Of a stretch of 9,919 nt of DNA, positions 6,364 to 9,919 are shown in pieces. Made by a program: the position numbers and the translations under genes. Below the pieces are notes generated by a model. It searched no databases. It saw only the letters and a program-made list of their open reading frames with translations, and had not been told where the DNA came from. The stretch is from Bacteroidales bacterium Bact_23. GTDB lineage: Bacteria; Bacteroidota; Bacteroidia; Bacteroidales; Lentimicrobiaceae. Every line of letters begins with the position of its first letter. The first letter of the stretch is position 1. Where the stretch lies: positions 1 through 9,919 of the forward strand of contig LUZO01000415.1 of NCBI GenBank assembly GCA_001603685.1. Reading direction: 5' to 3'.

Positions 6364-6371
6364 TAAATTTG
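6364..6371 (+). promoter_or_regulatory. Putative Bacteroidota promoter -7 element for ftsK-lolA
   Basis: TAAATTTG matches TAnnTTTG at all fixed positions. The expected start of transcription is near 6378, giving a short leader of about 20 nt to the ATG at 6399. The -33 region would fall around 6338-6345, where only a degenerate TTTT is present, overlapping the right end of the inverted-repeat loop. Location in the largest gap between the two gene groups supports a promoter here. Confidence 0.6.
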
Positions 6372-6398
6372 TCAGCATCTTAAAACAACAGTAACTCA

Positions 6399-8915
6399 AT
6401 GGCGAAAAAGGGAAATACCCTGAAAAAAAACGCCCTGCGGAAGGAAGATTCAGGAACAGCGGCAAGAAAAAGTAAAAAAGGAGCAGAGAATAGCGGGATA
6501 AAGCTCCCCTCCTTCTCCGCGGATAGTCGTGGCGTAAAGATTATTGGTGTATTCTTTATCCTGTTCGCCCTCTATCTGCTTTTTGCTTTCTCGTCGTACC
6601 TGTTTATCAACTTCAAATGGAGTGCCGACGACTTTTTCTCCAACCTGTCCTTCTACCGCGTATTGACGGACAACTCCATTCCGGTTGAGAACTGGACCGG
6701 CCGGCTTGGTGCCGCATTATCAATACTGTTTGTAAAAAAGGGGTTTGGCATTGCAGCTTATCTCATTATCCTGATTCTACTGGTAAGCGGTTTGCGCTTA
6801 TCGCTGAAAATCTCCATTCTTCCGGTAGGCAAAACCATCCTCAACTCACTGCTCGGACTTCTGTGGCTTCCGCTTGCCCTTGGTTTCATATTTAATGGCA
6901 GTTCTTCACTGGCCATTCTGGGAGGCATTACCGGATACCATAGTGCCGAATGGCTGGTAGGGCTGCTCGGAAAGCCGGGAACCATCATTTTTCTTATCTT
7001 CTCATTGATAGCGATTCTCGTTTTTGCTTTCAATATGCCGATTGAGCTGCCCAAACATCCCGGCAGCAAAAGGGATGACGAAGAAGTTGATACCTATGAA
7101 AATGAAGCGGCCGGAACCGGAAACAGACGAAGAAATTCTCAGATACCGCTTGAAGACAGGTATAATATGGAAGAATTTGCCGTTGAAGACGAGACAACGG
7201 ACAACGAAAACTCAGCCATTCAACTGACCACCGAAGAAAACGGCTTCGAAACTGTTGTTCAGACCAAAGAAACTAAAGTACCGGATAATCCTGAAGAGGA
7301 AATTGAATTAACCATAGAGAATATCGAAGCGCTGACCGGAAATCAGGAGCCGGCAGAGCTCCCGAAACGCTTTACCATCGATATGGAATACGACCCTACG
7401 CTTGAGTTGTCCGACTACCAGCCTCCAACCCTTGAGTTGCTCGACGACTACAGCAGCGGAACAAATTTTACAGTACAGAAGGATGAGCTTGAATCGAACA
7501 AAAACCGGATTGTCGATACATTAAAAAACTACAACATTCAAATCGACAAAATAAAGGCCACCATCGGACCCACGGTTACGCTTTACGAAATTATTCCTGC
7601 ACCGGGTGTCAGAATATCAAAAATCAAAAATCTGGAAGACGACATAGCTCTGAGCCTTGCAGCAATGGGGATCCGCATCATTGCACCCATTCCCGGAAAA
7701 GGGACCATCGGCATTGAAGTGCCCAACCTGAAGCCCGAAATTGTGTCCATGAAATCAATTCTGGGCAATGAGCGCTTTCTGAGCACCAAATTCGAGCTGC
7801 CGTTCGGTATGGGTAAGACCATTCAGAACGAACCTTACATCGCCGATCTGACAAAAATGCCGCATATCCTTATGGCCGGTGCAACCGGGCAGGGGAAATC
7901 GGTCGGGCTGAACGCCATTATCACTTCACTGCTGTACAAAAAGCATCCATCGCAGATAAAGTTCGTAATGATCGATCCGAAAAAGGTAGAACTTACCTTA
8001 TTTTCGAAGATTGAGCGGCATTTCCTGGCCAAACTTCCCGACTCGGAGGAAGCCATCATCACCGATACCCGAAAGGTAGTGAGGACCCTCAACTCCCTGA
8101 ATATTGAGATGGACAACCGTTACGATCTGCTGAAGGATGCTCAGGTAAGGAATATTAAAGAGTATAATGCCAAATTCATCGACCGCCGGCTCAATCCGAT
8201 TGAGGGACACCGCTTTCTTCCCTATATCGTAGTTGTAATCGACGAGTTCGCCGACCTGATTATGACAGCCGGCAAAGAGATAGAAACGCCCCTTACCCGT
8301 CTGGCGCAGCTTGCCCGCGCCATCGGTATCCATCTGATTATAGCTACCCAGCGGCCTTCGGTGAATATTATTACCGGAACCATCAAAGCGAACTTTCCTG
8401 CCCGTGTAGCGTTCAGGGTAATCTCGAAAATTGACTCCCGGACCATTCTCGATAGCGGCGGCGCCGATCAGCTTGTGGGGCGCGGCGATATGCTGCTTTC
8501 AACCGGCAGTGATCTTATCCGACTGCAATGCGCCTTTGTTGACACTCCAGAGGTGGAACGCATCACTGAATTTATTGGCTCGCAGCGCGGTTATCCGAGT
8601 GCCTTCGCACTTCCGGAATATTCCGATGATCAGGATGCCAAAGAGGTGGACCTGGATCCTTCGGAAAGAGATGAACTGTTTGAAGATGCTGCCAGAATTA
8701 TTGTGCAGACCCAGCAGGGAAGCACCTCGCTGCTGCAACGAAAGCTAAAACTCGGCTACAACCGTGCCGGAAGAATCATCGACCAGCTCGAAGCCGCCGG
8801 AATCGTAGGACCGTTTGAAGGTAGTAAGGCCCGTGAGGTAAAAATTGCAAATGAAATGGCATTGGAACAGTTTTTGAAGGACCTTAAACCGGATAATAAC
8901 TTTAACAATTTTTAA
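6399..8915 (+). CDS. ftsK: DNA translocase FtsK/SpoIIIE
   Basis: FtsK is a septal membrane protein whose hexameric motor pumps DNA to clear and resolve chromosome termini at division. The 838-residue protein starts with a basic cytoplasmic stretch (1-45), then about four membrane helices (near 48-70, 103-133, 146-168, 195-213). A linker at about 215-340 is rich in Glu and Asp rather than Pro/Gln. The alpha/beta motor domain carries Walker A GATGQGKS (494-501), MIDPKKVELTLF (524-535) and Walker B VVVIDEFADL (611-620). Further conserved blocks are LARAIGIHLIIATQRPSVNI (638-657) and ILDSGGADQLVGRGDML (683-699). The C-terminal gamma domain, a winged helix that reads KOPS-type sites in the family, covers about 757-817 (QRKLKLGYNRAGRIIDQLE at 780-798). 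The linker is far shorter than in E. coli, whose protein is about 1,330 residues. All catalytic motifs are intact. lolA follows after 12 nt. Confidence 0.97.
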   Translation: MAKKGNTLKKNALRKEDSGTAARKSKKGAENSGIKLPSFSADSRGVKIIGVFFILFALYLLFAFSSYLFINFKWSADDFFSNLSFYRVLTDNSIPVENWTGRLGAALSILFVKKGFGIAAYLIILILLVSGLRLSLKISILPVGKTILNSLLGLLWLPLALGFIFNGSSSLAILGGITGYHSAEWLVGLLGKPGTIIFLIFSLIAILVFAFNMPIELPKHPGSKRDDEEVDTYENEAAGTGNRRRNSQIPLEDRYNMEEFAVEDETTDNENSAIQLTTEENGFETVVQTKETKVPDNPEEEIELTIENIEALTGNQEPAELPKRFTIDMEYDPTLELSDYQPPTLELLDDYSSGTNFTVQKDELESNKNRIVDTLKNYNIQIDKIKATIGPTVTLYEIIPAPGVRISKIKNLEDDIALSLAAMGIRIIAPIPGKGTIGIEVPNLKPEIVSMKSILGNERFLSTKFELPFGMGKTIQNEPYIADLTKMPHILMAGATGQGKSVGLNAIITSLLYKKHPSQIKFVMIDPKKVELTLFSKIERHFLAKLPDSEEAIITDTRKVVRTLNSLNIEMDNRYDLLKDAQVRNIKEYNAKFIDRRLNPIEGHRFLPYIVVVIDEFADLIMTAGKEIETPLTRLAQLARAIGIHLIIATQRPSVNIITGTIKANFPARVAFRVISKIDSRTILDSGGADQLVGRGDMLLSTGSDLIRLQCAFVDTPEVERITEFIGSQRGYPSAFALPEYSDDQDAKEVDLDPSERDELFEDAARIIVQTQQGSTSLLQRKLKLGYNRAGRIIDQLEAAGIVGPFEGSKAREVKIANEMALEQFLKDLKPDNNFNNF

Positions 8916-8927
8916 ACAACCCGAAAA

Positions 8928-9554
8928 ATGAAAAAATTATCACTGGCACTTCTGGGACTGATTATTACAATAACTGCATTTCCTCAGGCAAATAAAAAAG
9001 CGCAGACCATTCTTGACGAAGTTGCCGCTAAAACAAAGGCGTATAAAACCATCCGCATTGAGTTTACCTATCAGATGGAAAATAAGGCTCAGAAAATCAA
9101 CGACAGCTTTAAAGGTGTTCTGTTTTCGAAAGGCGACAGCTATAAACTTTCATTTACAGGTCAGGAAGTGATCAGCAACGGGAAAACCGTATGGACTTAT
9201 CTGAAAGATGCCAACGAAGTGCAGATCAACAATGTAAGCAAAGACGACGATAGCTTTACCCCTACCAATCTGCTCAGCTCTTACAACGAAAATTACAAAG
9301 CCAAACTTCTGGAAGAGAATGCCAAACAGCAGATTATTGAGCTGACTCCTAACCAGAAAAAGAATTTCAGCAGCGTAAAAGTTACCGTTGACCGTGCAAA
9401 GAAAATGGTGAGCAGCATTACCATTTTTGATAAAAACGGAAGCTCTTATACTTATCAGGTAAATAAGTTTGAAACCGACTTACCTTACAAAGATAGTATG
9501 TTCAGCTTCAGGATTGAGGATTATCCCGGCGTTGATGTAATTGATATGCGTTAA
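8928..9554 (+). CDS. lolA: Outer-membrane lipoprotein carrier protein LolA
   Basis: LolA carries lipoproteins released from the inner membrane across the periplasm to the outer membrane. The 208-residue protein begins with a signal peptide (MKK, hydrophobic to about residue 18; cleavage near TAFPQA is not sharply defined). The LolA-like half-barrel pattern follows: AQTILDEVAAKTKAYKTIRI (25-44), FKGVLFSKGDSYKLSF (61-76), EVISNGKTVWTYL (80-92), then the C-terminal strands ITIFDKNGSSYTYQVNKFET (164-183) and MFSFRIEDYPGVDVIDMR (191-208). Length fits the family. Pairing with ftsK is a frequent Bacteroidota arrangement. I see no LolB gene in the window, and LolB is generally not recognised in this phylum. 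It lies 12 nt after ftsK, so it is almost certainly co-transcribed, and a terminator follows 60 nt after its stop. Confidence 0.9.
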   Translation: MKKLSLALLGLIITITAFPQANKKAQTILDEVAAKTKAYKTIRIEFTYQMENKAQKINDSFKGVLFSKGDSYKLSFTGQEVISNGKTVWTYLKDANEVQINNVSKDDDSFTPTNLLSSYNENYKAKLLEENAKQQIIELTPNQKKNFSSVKVTVDRAKKMVSSITIFDKNGSSYTYQVNKFETDLPYKDSMFSFRIEDYPGVDVIDMR

Positions 9555-9614
9555 GGGCTGTATCTTTCTGTATTGCAAAAAATCACGGACAAGAGTTACA
9601 AAATGGATTTATTG

Positions 9615-9650
9615 AGAAGCCGGGGTCAATCGTTCCGGCTTCTTCTTTTG
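9615..9650 (+). terminator. Intrinsic terminator after lolA
   Basis: AGAAGCCGG (9615-9623) pairs perfectly with CCGGCTTCT (9635-9643) around an 11-nt loop that can be tightened by G-U pairs. The stem runs straight into the T-rich tail TCTTTTG. The G+C-rich stem plus T-tail, 60 nt after the lolA stop on the same strand, is a standard Rho-independent terminator ending the ftsK-lolA unit. Confidence 0.85.
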
Positions 9651-9919
9651 TCTGTTGCAAATCTTCCTGGCGCCTTTTATACGAATTGTATTTATAATCG
9701 CTAATACGGATGGTTAAAATATATAGAGCAACCGGACAGAATGATAATTGGTCTATTATATTTTTCAACCGGTATTCCCTGCGGCTGAAAGTTGCCTGAA
9801 AGGCAGACAAAAAAAACAGCGAAATGAAATCGAACGGCAATACATTCGAAACATAATTGTGCTATTTTTGAACCTGCAAGAGGTTATTTTGTTATTTAGC
9901 CTTAATTATCATCAAAAAT
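9651..9919. other. AT-rich intergenic region at the right edge
   Basis: No gene is convincing in these 269 bases. A 29-codon frame (9710-9799) has no family resemblance or start context. An antisense frame covering 9583-9840 runs through the lolA terminator and has shadow-like composition. There is a small hairpin, TGCCT-gaa-AGGCA (9793-9805), without a T-tail on either side. A promoter match near the end (9863-9870) suggests that the next gene starts just beyond the window. Confidence 0.55.
9863..9870 (+). promoter_or_regulatory. Putative promoter -7 element for a gene beyond the right edge
   Basis: TATTTTTG fits TAnnTTTG at all fixed positions and lies in a gene-free AT-rich stretch downstream of a terminator, where a new transcription unit would be expected. 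The expected start site is near 9877. A degenerate TTCG near 9845 is the only candidate -33 box. In AT-rich DNA such matches arise by chance, so support is moderate. Confidence 0.5.

Noticed and set aside
9710..9799. 29-codon forward frame in the right-hand intergenic region
   Set aside because: There is no ribosome-binding context, no nearby upstream promoter match and no recognisable sequence; this length is expected by chance.
9583..9840. 85-codon antisense open frame after lolA
   Set aside because: It spans the clear lolA terminator hairpin and the adjoining AT-rich DNA, with no promoter context or domain.

Overview
The window looks like an ordinary chromosomal stretch of a Bacteroidota bacterium, probably in or near the order Bacteroidales. 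The evidence is the gene order (parA-parB-DUF5683-dapB-lepB, and ftsK followed by lolA), the lack of clear Shine-Dalgarno sequences before the starts, and several matches to the Bacteroidota -7 promoter element TAnnTTTG just upstream of genes. Every recognisable gene is on the + strand and coding density is high. I see no rRNA, tRNA, CRISPR array, insertion sequence or phage gene.

Layout. Bases 2-109 read as the 3' end of a gene that starts outside the window. Bases 110-412 are gene-free, carry several short dyads, and end in a good promoter match for parA. From 413 to 6249 seven genes lie head to tail with gaps of 63 bases or less: parA and parB (chromosome partitioning), a DUF5683 membrane protein of unknown function, dapB (lysine/diaminopimelate synthesis, hence peptidoglycan), lepB (signal peptidase I with an extra N-terminal membrane domain), a cytoplasmic cyclophilin, and an exported DUF4412 protein. 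A 149-base gap (6250-6398) carries an imperfect inverted repeat and a promoter match. It is followed by ftsK (DNA translocase at the division septum) and, 12 bases later, lolA (periplasmic lipoprotein carrier). An intrinsic terminator lies downstream of lolA. The last 270 bases contain no convincing gene but hold a promoter match pointing off the right edge.

Functionally the region joins chromosome segregation (ParA, ParB, FtsK) to envelope building: diaminopimelate for the wall, signal-peptide removal, and lipoprotein transport.

The most unusual signal is a perfect 18-bp inverted repeat with a 9-nt loop (2162-2206, 45 nt, exactly 15 codons) inside the signal-peptide region of the DUF5683 gene. 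If those 45 nt are removed, the frame is kept and the protein begins with a compact, conventional signal peptide. This suggests in-frame insertion of a small palindromic element, a regulatory hairpin, or both. No complete new multi-gene system is visible.
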